DNA from: Cytauxzoon felis
Lineage: Eukaryota > Apicomplexa > Aconoidasida > Piroplasmida > Theileriidae
Direction of reading: 5' to 3'
Length of the DNA stretch: 64,000 bases
NCBI GenBank assembly: GCA_020283715.1
Contig: JAIQCW010000130.1
Location: 84,380 to 148,379, forward strand
Shown here: positions 12,401 through 22,540 of the stretch, piece after piece
How the letters are laid out: each line of letters begins with the position of its first letter
Numbering within the stretch: position 1 is the stretch's first letter
Notes under the pieces: model-generated
Database searches by the model: none
Seen by the model: the letters and a program-made list of their open reading frames with translations, nothing else
Told to the model about the DNA's origin: nothing
Translations under genes and position numbers: made by a program

Positions 12401-13944
12401 GTGAATAAATACCCTTTTCTAATTTAATATGATGATCAACCCATATTTGTAAACAACTAAATAATAATTCTAATCTTTGTTTTTCAAATTTATAAAAATC
12501 CCCATGAAATTCAATAAAATTAATAATATCGGGTTTAATAATTTTTTTATGTTTACCTTTTTTATTATATATAATACCATTAACATTAACATCATTTAAA
12601 TCTTCTAAATCTGGTGCCACTATAAATAATTCTTTAATATATTTATTTAATGATGCTTTACTACGTAATGTACGTGATTTTGCCTTTCTAACACTCTTAT
12701 TATTATAATCTGTACCATGTTGATCTATTACAGCCCTCTCATTAGAAAGATAATGTTGATACTCCTTATATGATTTCAATACATTATCAACCTGTTTACG
12801 TATAGGTGATTGAGAATAACCATTAGAATGCTTAAATGTCTGTAAATTTAATATCAATGTTGATACATCATCATTACGATCAATACTAGTATCATCCTTA
12901 CCAAATTTATCAACATATTGCTTAGCAAATCCAGATAATGCACATGTTACAGATTTATCCAATGTCAATGATAATAACTGACTCTCATTCTTTATACGCT
13001 TAATCACATCAACCAATGACTCCAATACCTTTAATAAACCTAGATGTATAATGTAAATTAACAAGAAATAAATCAATCGAATTTTATCCAACGATGAATC
13101 CAATCCATCTTCTCCACCGCATCCACCAGAGGTCCATCCTGCTGTTGCCACTCGCCGTGGTGGCTTCTCCATTTACTTCCCCTTCCAGCTCCCGTAGATC
13201 GCTTACAGGTTCCACTTGAGGTCCAATCATTATTTCGTCGAGTTATAACTAAAGTGGTGGATTTCATGTTTGTAAGGACATCTAAATGGAAGTAAAATAG
13301 AATTAAACGACGTTTCTTCAATTCAATACAATCATCAAATTCCTCTTCAATGAGGCATTGACATTTAAATTTAATCCATTATTCATTGAGATATTTACAT
13401 GAGTTTCCCCAGAAAATAAGGATTTCCTTCAAATTTTGGAGGTAAAAATGAAGTAGTGAAAGTCAGTGATTGTGACCTCAAGTGGACTACCCGCAGCTGA
13501 TCTCAGGGAAGCGAAGGGGGAGGTAATTAGAGAAGCTGTCTGCAAGACGAAGAGAGGCGGATGTAACCTCAAGTGGAACGTCGATTGTAATAAAAGGTAT
13601 TGAAAATACCTCAGGTATAGTGGTATTTATATCTGTATTAACATACCGGGTTGTTCTGCGGTGACTGATTGTACAATATTGGAAGCGTTTGGTAGATTTC
13701 CTCTTACTAGTAGCAGTGCTTCGCATGCTTCTTGTGTAAAAGTACCAGACGATGCGAGTTTGTAGCATGATGTGATTTTATCTTCGATATTTTTGACAGC
13801 GGATGAAAAATTATTATAAGCTACAGATAAATCACTGAAAACATCACGCAAAATAAGTAATGAATCGAATGATGTATCAGTTTTCAATCTAATAAGTGGA
13901 TGTAATAATTCCTGTTGAGATTCTGATAACGCATTAAGTTCCAT
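6435..13944 (-). CDS. Giant protein of unknown function with in-frame repeat blocks
   Basis: Exon 1 is 13944-13647 (ATG at 13944, MELNALSESQQELLHP). A 607-nt intron (13040-13646, GTATGT donor, CTAG acceptor, phase 1) holds repeats. The frame then runs open to 6435, giving more than 2,200 residues. A further 3' exon encoding CTKCTRDDYDALNQ may lie at about 6410-6365. The N-terminus (exon 1 and the first 200 residues after it) looks helical, with some likeness to a BAR-type coiled region, but I do not claim it. The middle has Pro/Ser/Thr-rich tandem repeats. Two blocks of GC-rich cassettes (7168-7560, 11585-11990) are translated in frame unless they are spliced out. Ile/Leu/Asn-rich, presumably structural segments make up the rest. 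No enzyme motif was found. The size and unbroken frame argue for a conserved piroplasm protein. Confidence 0.6.
7168..7560. repeat. Hairpin-cassette repeat, in frame in the giant gene
   Basis: Contains two near-identical arms of about 100 bp, each with ccactcgccgtggtggcc, ctatttatctccccttccag, gtagatcgcttccagg or gtagaccgcttccagg, and cacttgaggtcc or cacctgaggtt. A core follows with gccacgatctccgggagtgg and cccttcaggg, and then a ccacgcctagtgg cassette. It interrupts the gene between helical segments yet keeps the frame. Confidence 0.85.
8540..8715. repeat. Tandem coding repeat in the giant gene
   Basis: Degenerate tandem copies of about 50-60 bp (ggtggaggattgtacatcga and variants), read on the minus strand as Pro/Asn/His/Ser-rich blocks such as NNHPSPL and PPSMYNPPPPV. 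Copies differ by small substitutions that keep the frame. This is ordinary low-complexity expansion and is unrelated to the GC-rich cassettes. Confidence 0.75.
9240..9385. repeat. 45-bp minisatellite in the giant gene
   Basis: Three copies of a unit of about 45 bp containing gtggatgttgaaggtggtgt and agctgatgctgattc, two of them nearly identical. On the minus strand they encode repeated STPPSTSTNQHQLHT units in a Ser/Thr/Pro-rich linker. Recent slippage is the simplest origin. Confidence 0.85.
11585..11990. repeat. Hairpin-cassette repeat, in frame in the giant gene
   Basis: Carries ccactaggcgtgg, ccactcgccgtggtgg (two copies), ctgagatcagc, agctcccgtagatcgcttcc, gccacaatctccgggagtgg and cccttcaggg, bounded by cact-gaggt ends. 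Its Asp-Leu-Arg-Glu and Pro-Gly-Asp type peptide blocks match those at 7168-7560. The surrounding frame is uninterrupted. Confidence 0.85.
13075..13595. repeat. Complete inverted-repeat element with AT-rich core, intronic
   Basis: The left arm (13115-13225) has ccactcgccgtggtgg and agctcccgtagatcgctt. The core of about 245 bp (13225-13470) contains aatacaatcatcaaattcct and catgagtttccccagaaa. The right arm (13470-13595) has agctgatctcagggaagc and gctgtctgcaagac. The whole element lies within the 607-nt first intron of the giant gene. Confidence 0.8.
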
Positions 13945-14271
13945 TGAATGTATAAGCAAATTATTAATGTTAAAATCATTTCAAGTGTTATAAATCTTGA
14001 TATTGCACATTGAAGGCACTATTATATATGAAATTAAGAGATGAAATCAATAATATCAATGAAAAGTAGCACTTAAAATAGTTTTCGTGCATCAATGGAC
14101 GTTCAACACCACTTGGTTGAACTGAGATTAAATTTTATTCAAAGATATGTAATCTACATGAATTCTGATTAATAAAATTTAAAAAAATATATAATAAATT
14201 AAATTAAAATTAAAATTAGTATTAAAAATTTTTTGTTTAGAGATTGAAAATTTCAACATCTTGGAAACACA

Positions 14272-16011
14272 TTATACATCTTTTAATGTAAATTTATGTT
14301 CATTATATTTTAATTTATCATCGATTGTAAATATACTAAATTTAAAACGTTTTAAAAATATATTATCAATTATATTTTTTTTATATTTGATATTATTATT
14401 ATATTTTAATATAGGATCTATTAATGTATCATCAGTATAGATGACCTTAAATATATGACCATGGAAATTATTTAAACATTTAATTAATTTTAATACTTTA
14501 TTATATTTACATATTGATGTTATATATCTATTATTTGTATCTGATATTAATTGTATTAATAATATATCTACTATATGTCTACCCCTATAATTATAATCAT
14601 CTGTATATAACCATTTATATGGTATAGAATATTTAATCCAATCAACTACTTGTACCTTAATATATTCATCCATATATTTAGCTTCATTTAATTCATTATA
14701 TATCTTTATATCTATAGGATATTTATTAAATGGTCTATCTATATATCGACTAAAAATCATAAATATATTATATCTCCTACATAATTCACATAATTTATTC
14801 AATATATCATCTAAATATATCCTAGATGACTTATCATTATATATAGTCGACCAAAATGTAAATGAATCAACAACAATCGCATCAATATTATAACCATTAC
14901 CCAGCAAATATATACTAAGCACATTCATAAATAAAGATAACTCCAATGTATTCCTTATAGGAACATACTTCAATCGTCTAAATGATAATGTTGATTTATA
15001 TAGATTAATGATATGTAAAATCAATAGAACCTCTCCTTGTCCTGCCGTCAGCTCTCCACTTGAAGATATAACCTTATCATCGTCTTGCAGACAGCTCTCC
15101 TAATTATTTCCCCTTCCAGCTCCCGTAGATCGCTTCCAGGTTCCACTCGAGGTTATAAAGCTAATCTCGGCGAGATACGACTAAAGTGGAGGTTTCTATG
15201 TTTAAGGGGATAACTCAATGAATATAAATTGGAGTAAAGTGAGGTTTATTAAACTCGATACAATCATCAAATTCCCTTTCAATGAAGTATTAATATCAGA
15301 AATACATCCAATATTCACCGAGATATTGTCATGGGTTTCCCCAGAAATTCATGATTTCCTTCAAATTTCGAGGTAAAAATGATGAAGTGAAATTAGCAAT
15401 AATTGACCTCAAGTGGAATGCCCGCAGCTGATCTCAGGGAAGCGAAGGGGGAGGTAAATAGAGAAGCTGTCTGCAAGACCTCAAGTGGAGGCGAGTGGAA
15501 GACCTCAGGTGTAGAAGACAGTGATTGTACTTCATGTGGAATTGATACATTTCAACAAACCTTAATGAGTTATCAATGGTGGATTCATCTGGATTCTAGT
15601 GGTAGATATAAGAATATGATTCATACTTACGATTAAAGACAGGATATTTTTGAGCATATGTAGGTCGAAAGATAGTTCTGTATCTATGAACATTACACAT
15701 GCTTTATTTTCATCTTCACTGATTAAATCTGCTATAATGTGCTAAAGGTGTAAATATTATATGTAATTTTTTTATACATGCCATTAATAACAGCGTCTTA
15801 CTACTGTTTATAGGACCAGAAATGCATAAAATACTAGATGATTTATAATAACCTATAGAAATTATAGGATTTTACAGATGGTATAACTAAACATACGTAA
15901 ACCATCCTGCGATAGTATTGGACAATTATTGAATACATAGACCTTCGATTGCCTTTTAAATAATTCATTACCGCTACAGGTATAACTCGGTAGATTACTT
16001 AAAAATGACAT
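14272..16011 (-). CDS. RAD51/RecA-fold protein (RAD51-paralog-like)
   Basis: A multi-exon minus-strand gene. Exon 1 starts at 16011 (MSFLSNLPSYTCSGNELFK). After an intron of about 40 nt comes a Walker-A-like segment, SILCISGPINSSKTLLLMA. A further exon encodes ACVMFIDTELSFDLHMLKNI. The last exon, from about 14990, carries a Walker-B-like strand, IDAIVVDSFTFW, followed by a helix and IFMIFSRYIDRP. Order and spacing fit the RecA/RAD51 ATPase core, nearest in feel to the XRCC2/RAD51D paralogs. The P-loop reads GPINSSKT, without the usual Gly before Lys, so ATP hydrolysis may be weak or lost (inference). The intron before the last exon, about 500 nt, holds a complete repeat element; its exact acceptor is unresolved. 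A role in homologous recombination is inferred. Confidence 0.6.
15030..15540. repeat. Complete inverted-repeat element with AT-rich core, intronic
   Basis: The left arms contain gtcctgccgtcagc, gtcttgcagacagc and cccgtagatcgcttccagg. The core, about 15160-15405, begins near atctcggcgagat and contains gatacaatcatcaaattccc and gggtttccccagaaattc. The right arm has gcagctgatctcagggaagc and gctgtctgcaagac. It occupies the intron of the RAD51-like gene. Confidence 0.8.
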
Positions 16012-16313
16012 TTAATACACGAATTTGATACACATTTCTAACAACTAATACAAAGTAGATGTTAAAGTAATAGGGGGATCTGAACTGGTGTGACTATATA
16101 AAGCAATAGATAATTAATATGAATATATACAAATTAACGCCATATATATTAAATTAAATGATTATAAATTTCTTATAAATCAATTATTTAAAAAAATGTG
16201 TAATTCCCAGGCATATTCGCCATCAGCGTATTAAATCCAAAAATGAAATGTGTATGGATGAACAATTTTTTAATTGAAAATACACATTTAAAACAAGAAT
16301 AAGGCATTTTTGA

Positions 16314-17405
16314 CTAGTTGTTAGTACCAACAGCCTTGTCAACACTACCTTTGTCCAGCATGTTTAGAGCGTTATCAAACTCGGCCTCATTAGTTTGTTT
16401 CCATTCCATTCTATTACGGATATAGAACAAAGTTTTCTTCTCATAATGGTTAACAATATCCATTGATAAAAATTTGGGTTGACCATCGTATAGGTATGAT
16501 GCGACAATAGTACATCTTTCATCAGGAGATGAAGAGTTCCAGATAACACCATTAGATGTCCTAACACGTATAAGATTATATTTATAATCTGGTACATAAA
16601 TTACACCTGATATACCATATGGTTGGAATTGTACAACTTTAAATATCTCATTATCAGTATATTTTCTATGTACATCTAATACAACCGCAGCTTCTAATCT
16701 GTCTAATTCTTCTTGATATTCTGTATCTAATAGTCTTTCCCATCCATCATCATAGTAACCATAATAAATATAATCTGTTGAATATATTGATGATGATTCA
16801 ATAGATATTAATTTCTTAAGATCCTTTTCCATATGAATAGTAATTTTATCACAGACATCATCAAGAACACTTCTTTCCCATAATAATAAATCATCAATAA
16901 CAACATATTTAAAACGCTTATCACCAGGTAATAAATATGTCCTAATTTCATTACCATATAATGATCTACTAATATATTTAGTTACAGATTTCGTTGGTCT
17001 GTTAATGTTAAATTCATTATTACGAACCAATGAATTCATACTTGTATCAAATTCATTTTTTGTTATGGGTACCCATTTATTATCCATCCTACTAAGGTAT
17101 AAAAATTCATAACCCAAATTTTTTGTTATACTCAATTTCAAATACCTGTGATTATCCCTTCTACCAATAGATGTCATATATAAACATTCCATGGTCTTAT
17201 CAGGTGCCTCCCATAATAAAGCGCCCTTATACTTAACTTTTGTAACAGCATCACTACCCTTAGGGAAATGTAAGCACTTTAATACTCCACCATCTAATTC
17301 ATCACATCTCACAAATTGATCTGAATAATCAGATACCTCCAACACATTAGAGCAGATACATTTGTATTGGCATAATATGCCAAACAATATTATACACCAC
17401 TTCAT
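16314..17405 (-). CDS. Secreted protein with two FAINT (DUF529)-like domains
   Basis: A single exon of 363 residues. The first 20 residues (MKWCIILFGILCQYKCICSN) form a signal peptide. Two homologous units follow. The first, about residues 30-135, has VTKVKYKGALLWEAPD, then CLYMTSIG and KWVPITKNEFDTSMNSL. The second, about 240-345, has IRVRTSNGVIWNSSSPDERC and WKQTNEAEFDNALNML. The hydrophobic-x-x-Trp, Cys and terminal Glu-Phe-Asp pattern fits the FAINT domain, found in many secreted Theileria proteins thought to act at the host-parasite interface. The region between the units (about 140-235) is acidic. No membrane anchor or retention signal is visible, so export or secretion is inferred. The gene is intronless and free of cassette repeats, unlike both neighbours. 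Confidence 0.7.
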   Translation of the reverse strand: MKWCIILFGILCQYKCICSNVLEVSDYSDQFVRCDELDGGVLKCLHFPKGSDAVTKVKYKGALLWEAPDKTMECLYMTSIGRRDNHRYLKLSITKNLGYEFLYLSRMDNKWVPITKNEFDTSMNSLVRNNEFNINRPTKSVTKYISRSLYGNEIRTYLLPGDKRFKYVVIDDLLLWERSVLDDVCDKITIHMEKDLKKLISIESSSIYSTDYIYYGYYDDGWERLLDTEYQEELDRLEAAVVLDVHRKYTDNEIFKVVQFQPYGISGVIYVPDYKYNLIRVRTSNGVIWNSSSPDERCTIVASYLYDGQPKFLSMDIVNHYEKKTLFYIRNRMEWKQTNEAEFDNALNMLDKGSVDKAVGTNN

Positions 17406-17604
17406 CTTTCAAACGCTAATGTATAATTTATGCCTATATGGCATACCAAATCAGTATTTAAATTATTATGACTAAACTCACATTTTATAATAATGGGGGA
17501 AAATAACCATACAATCAATCACTCAATTAAGTAATAATTAATATAGAATATCAATCATATAATATTATATCAAACAATGCTAATTATACATATTTAATCG
17601 TAAA

Positions 17605-18641
17605 TTATAACTCATCTTCTAATTTACCCTCATATCTATATATTTTATATTAAACACTGTCAACACATGAACTTACTTCAATGCCCTCAATGTCCTATAC
17701 TCATTATAATGCTGTTTACGCTGCTCATTAAACATCTTCTTACGCTCAATGTTCTTTTGTATCTCATTCAATCTATTCGTAACCTCAATCAGATGTTCCT
17801 ATACGCACAAATAATAGAAAATAAAAGAGGTCTTAAAGGCAAAGAATACTGTTACCTTAGGATTCAATACAATGTTATAAACCATCCTTGTCTTACAGAT
17901 AGTTCATATATATATGATCTTTCCACTAGCCGTTTCACCTGACATCCAATCAACCTTGCATTCTCTTGCAGACAGCTCTTTTATTTATTTCCCCTTCCAG
18001 CTCCCGTAGATCGCTTCCAGGTTCCACTCGAGGTTGTTAAACCTAATCTCGACGAGATAAGCATAAAATGACCGTTATCATGTTTAAGGGGATATCTCAA
18101 TGAATATAAATTGGAGTAAAGTGAGGATGATAATATTAGATACAATCATCAAATTCCTCTTCAATGAAGTATTGATATTTATATTTCATCCAATAATCAT
18201 TGAGTTATCTTCATGAGTTTCCCCAGAAATTGAGATTTTCCCTCAAATTTTGGGGGTAAAATGAAGATAGTGAAATTAGACCTCAGGTGGAACGGCGTGT
18301 GGAAGAAGGAGGGGTGTGATATAACCTCCGGTGTGGATTCGTTGTATTTGGTCAACATACAACTGATCTTACCTGATTTATTTCATTGACATGTAATGAG
18401 TGGTCATCTTCAGAACTGCAGTCCTATGGATAATGACATATAAAATTTAATGAAACATACAAGTGTATCGTAATTAAATGGTGTTGAAATTTCTGTAATC
18501 TTCATCCGAGTGCCACGTTCTTTATCTTGTTCTTTAATGGCATTTTCGTCCCATGTTATATTCTTTTTCCTTTTGATATGATGAAGATGATATATCAAAA
18601 ACAAACTTGCGATCAGGATCTTTATGTTTAATGAGTGTCAT
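17605..18641 (-). CDS. Protein phosphatase 1 inhibitor 2 (I-2/IPP2)
   Basis: Starts at 18641 (MTLIKHKDPDRK). A 37-nt intron, then the exon KKNITWDENAIKEQDKERG followed by TRMKITEISTPFNYDT, which has the IPP2 Trp-Asp-Glu and Lys-Ile-x-Glu-x-x-Thr-Pro-Phe signature. A second 37-nt intron is followed by an acidic exon (DCSSEDDHSLHVNEINQ). A large intron then contains a repeat element. The final exons (about 17870-17605) encode a short exon (VYNIVLNPK), IERKKMFNEQRKQHYNEYRT (IPP2 RK-HYNE motif) and a tail (YEGKLEDEL) after a 41-nt intron. IPP2 binds and regulates the PP1 catalytic subunit through these three motifs. The boundary of the exon before VYNIVLNPK is uncertain. In raw frames this gene is almost invisible because its exons are so short. 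Confidence 0.8.
17925..18335. repeat. Complete inverted-repeat element with AT-rich core, intronic
   Basis: The left arm contains cttgcagacagctc and gtagatcgcttccaggttcc. The core of about 245 bp (18030-18275) begins near atctcgacgagat and contains gatacaatcatcaaattcct and catgagtttccccagaaatt. The right arm is short (cctcaggtgg, acggcgtgtgg). It lies in the large intron of the IPP2 gene. Confidence 0.8.
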
Positions 18642-18925
18642 TATGATAAATTTATAAACTCAATTATCATTTAATAATATACCTCTAGATATAAAGGGAT
18701 GTTGATTGTATAAACTAACCATGTAAATTGAGGCAATTTTTTTCATTAAATTATGAAATCATTAGAAAGTTAAATAACATTTTAATTAAGTTAAAATTAA
18801 TAACAATAGCAAATTTGCCGAAGTTTTATGAAAAAGGCCCTTCAATCTATATATCTACCACTACACATGCCCTACCAATATTATCATATAGACAGTATAC
18901 CATAATAGCCATAAAATTTTCTACA

Positions 18926-20038
18926 ATGGGTGATTATACTATTATCTGTAGATCGTTTGATGGTCTACCACTAGTTGAAGTATGGGATTCTAGTATCCGC
19001 TTGGACTCCAACATCAACACATTAGACCTAAACTCTATAAAATTAAATACTCGTGTTATATGTAGAAAATTACCTTCAAATGATACAAAATGTACTATAA
19101 TAGAGGATGATTTATGCTATCATTATATTATAGAAGATGGAGTATGCTACATGAATATTACAGACTCCCAATTCCCAAAGAAGGTTGTCTTCGTATATCT
19201 CGCCGAATTATGCCAAGCATTCATCAAACATGTCCTCGATAAAGCCGGAAATAACAAAAAATTCCAAGATGTTATCAAAAATATCGAAAAACCATACCAT
19301 TACATCAACTTTGGTACGTTCAAATAGAACACAGCAAATCTATCAGACTATATCTACCTTCCACCTTTCATTCGTCTTACAGATAGCTCTACACCTGAGG
19401 TCCAATCCCTCTTTCCTTCTCTTGTAGAGAGCTCTTCTATTTACCTATCTCTAAAGAGTAGAGCCACTCCCAGAGATCGTGGCGAAGTTTAGTTATTGGA
19501 CCTCAAGTGGAATACCTGGAAGCGATCTACGGGAGCTGGAAGGGGAAGTAAATAGAGAAGGCCACCACGGCGAGTGAGACGGAGAGTTGGATTGTAACCT
19601 CAGGTGTAGATCTCTATGCAATACATGAGAGAATTTGCTAGACGAGACCTATCAGTGGATGATTTTTATTATACTCACTCGCTTAATTTCCTTTCAGATC
19701 GCACTATAAATAAGATGAGGGATGATTTTAAGAATCCTAATTCGAGTAGGACTTTGAATATGATAAATAACAGTTTGATGGAGGTGACTAATATAATGAA
19801 GAAGAATATAGACGAAATATTGAATCGTGGTGAGAATTTAGAAGGTGAGTATGAAGTGTATTTAGATTTTATTACCTTAGACATTGGACGTATGGCTGAT
19901 GGTCTGAGATTACAGACGGAGATGTTTAAGGTATCAGCAAAGAAATTGAGCCGAAGTGGCTTATTGAGAAAATACACGTGTTTTTCGATTGGTATAATTG
20001 TAGTGTTTTTAATACTTATCTATTATAAATCTAGATGA
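18926..20038 (+). CDS. SEC22: Vesicle-trafficking R-SNARE SEC22
   Basis: Two exons, 18926-19313 and 19698-20038, with GTACGT donor and TTTCAG acceptor; the 384-nt intron holds a GC-rich repeat. The joined protein reads INFDRTINKMRDDF across the junction. It has a longin domain (MGDYTIICRSFDGLPLVE, then YHYIIEDGVCYMNITD and FPKKVVFVYLAEL), an R-SNARE helix (about MINNSLMEVTNIMKKNIDE then ILNRGE) and a C-terminal anchor (FSIGIIVVFLILIYY). This is the standard SEC22 layout, an ER-Golgi fusion SNARE. The frame is open upstream of 18926, but the conserved longin domain begins at MGDYT, so I choose that ATG. Confidence 0.92.
19350..19615. repeat. Hairpin-cassette repeat inside the SEC22 intron
   Basis: Arms with ctcttgtagagagc and ctatttacc on the left, and gcgatctacgggagctgg, gtaaatagagaagg and ccaccacggcgag on the right. 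The core has ctctaaagag and gccactcccagagatcgtgg. It fills most of a 384-nt intron in a genome where introns are normally about 40 nt. Confidence 0.88.
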
Positions 20039-20220
20039 TTAATAATTTAATTTTAGTAACCATGCATTTTATATATTACTGCCACATAATGTCTCGTCTA
20101 GGATTCCGTTGACTATTATATCATTTCCAAATAACTAGATATAAAATATAATAAATTTATATATAAAAAGTATTTTTTAATTTCATATTTTTAATTTAAA
20201 AAATTTTTTTAGTGTCGAAG

Positions 20221-22237
20221 ATGAATGTAGCGGTCGATGAGTACGGTAACCCGTTTGTTATATTACGTGAGCAAGAAAAGAAGAGATTGACTGGTTTAGA
20301 GGCACATAAATCTAATATTCTTGCAGCATGCTCAGTTTCTGAGACATTAAAGACATCACTTGGACCAAAGGGTATGGATAAGATTATAGTTGGACCGGAC
20401 GGGCAAGTGACTATAACAAATGATGGTGCTACAGTACTACAGAAAATGGAAGTACGTTGGATTATACTATTGTAATGTATTAATATTACAAATATTTCAT
20501 TTAGATTGAGCATCAATGTGCCAAGTTGTTAGTTGAGTTATCAAAAAGTCAAGATGAAGAAGTTGGTGATGGTACTACGGGTGTTGTTATATTAGCTGGT
20601 GCATTATTACAAAAGGCGTTGAAATTCTTAGATCGTGGATTACATCCATTACATGTCGCTGATGGTTACGAACAGGCATGCTCTATTGCTGTCTCTAGAT
20701 TAACTGAAATTGCCAGGTCTATAAATATTTATGATGATGATTATAGAATTTTGTATGTTTAATTTCTTTCAATTTTTAACCCCATTTTTAGGAAACAAGC
20801 CGCATATACGTCGTTGGGGTCCAAGGTTGTATCTAGTTGTCAAGAACATTTGGCTAACATTGCTGTAAATGCTGTTATAGCTGTAGCTGATCCAAAAAGG
20901 AAGGATGTTAACCTAGATTTAATTAAGGTATGTTGGATATATTTGTTTCTATAAAAGTAGAACTATCTTCATGGATGAAAATATACCCCAGTTCCCCCAT
21001 TTAATCATTTTATCCCCACTACATCAATTTTTTATTACACATTCACTTTACATAATCTTCTTTAGGTTGAGAGCAAAACAGGTGGGAGATTGGAGGAGAC
21101 GAGGTTAATAAATGGTATAGTATTGAATAAAGATTTTAGTCATTCTCAAATGAAAAAGACTATAAGGGATGCTAAGATAGCTATACTTACATGCCCATTT
21201 GAACCTGTAAGTTATATTTGATTTATATAGTGATAATTATCCCCATATAGCCTAAACCAAAGACCAAGAATAAAATTGAGATTAAGAATGTAGAGAGTTA
21301 TCAAAAATTACAAAAATGTGAACAGAAATATTTTAATGATATGATAGATAAAGTTGAAGCATCTGGTGCAAATCTTGTATGTCTATTATTTATATTATGA
21401 GGTTTTTTATCCCTATAGGTTATATGTCAATGGGGTTTTGATGATGAAGCAAATTATTTATTAATGCAGCGTAATATATCGGCAGTAAGATGGGTTGGTG
21501 GTGTAGAGTTGGAATTAATAGCAATAGCGACTGGTGGTAAAATTGTATCTAAATTTGAAGATTTAACAAATGATAAACTTGGACATGCTAAAATAGTATA
21601 TGAAAGTGCTACTGGTACTGAACATTCAGAAATGATATTCATTGAAGGTATGTATTTCAAACCCCATCTTTTTTTTTAAAAAAAATGCACCATTTATTTT
21701 TCCCCATAATTACCTAATACCCCATTAAATTATTTTAATATAGGGTGTTCGAATTCTAGAGCTGTAACAATATTAGTTCGTGGTGGTAATCAAATGTATG
21801 TAGCAGAAACAGAACGTTGTATACATGATGCAATATGTTGTGTACGTAATTTGATACGTGATGATCGTATATTATCGGGTGGTGGTGCACCAGAAATTGC
21901 AGCATCATTAGCAGTAGAAGAAGGATCAAAAAATTTCGATACATTAGAACAATATGCTATAAGAGGTTTTGCAGAAGCATTATTATCATTACCATTAGCA
22001 TTAGCTGATAATTCAGGACTCAACTCATTTGATTTTGTAACAAAAGCTAGAGCTAAACAAATTAAAGAAAATAATCCAAATATCGGAATCGATTGTATCA
22101 ATATGACACTATCAGATCTATCTAATATTGGAATCTATGAATCTTTACACTCAAAAATACAACAAATCTCACTCGCAACACAAGTTGTCAAAATGATCCT
22201 CAAAATCGATGATATCATCACACCAAACGATTACTAA
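20221..22237 (+). CDS. CCT5: Cytosolic chaperonin CCT epsilon subunit
   Basis: A multi-exon gene starting at ATG 20221 ([18 protein letters not shown]). Exon 1 is 20221-20451 and exon 2 begins at 20505; later short introns lie near 20751-20792, 20928-21064, 21208-21250, 21377-21418 and 21647-21743. Characteristic blocks are [109 protein letters not shown] and [16 protein letters not shown]. The epsilon-specific start (DEYGNPF) and the GFDDEAN block identify CCT5. It is one of eight subunits of the TRiC/CCT ring that folds actin and tubulin. The GDGTT ATP-binding motif is intact. An AGTGTC motif sits 11 nt before the start. Confidence 0.95.
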
Positions 22238-22304
22238 TCATAAACTTATCACTATTCTCATACATTTATATACTTTACATCATGACGAAGTTACATACAC
22301 CATT

Positions 22305-22540
22305 ACAATCACCTCCACTCTAGGTCCAATACCACCTCTCTTCCCACTAGGCGTTCCACCTGAGGTTGTCTTGCAGACAGCTTCTTTATTTAGTTATCTC
22401 TAAAGAGTATAGCCACTCCCGGAGATCGTGGCGATTATGAGGATTGGACCTCAAGTGGAGAACCTGAAAGCGATCTCAGGGAGCTGGAAGGGGAAGTAAA
22501 TGGAAGAGCTGTCTGCAAGACGACCTCAGGTGTAGATGAT
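22305..22540. repeat. Hairpin-cassette repeat downstream of CCT5
   Basis: Left arm ccactaggcgttcc and gtcttgcagacagc, core ctctaaagag and gccactcccggagatcgtgg, right arm agcgatctcagggagctgg and gctgtctgcaagacg, ending cctcaggtgta. The right end overlaps the last codons of the small minus-strand gene that follows. Confidence 0.88.

Noticed and set aside
6435..13172. Giant protein as a NAP1/CYFIP-like or nucleoporin-like protein
   Set aside because: Only vague helical resemblance with no shared motif; apicomplexans generally lack the WAVE complex, so I left it unnamed.
13073..13321. Frame MKKRRLILFYFHLDVLTNMK as a gene start for the giant gene
   Set aside because: It is read from the repeat core and arm. 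The true upstream exon is at 13944-13647, joined in phase across 13040-13646.
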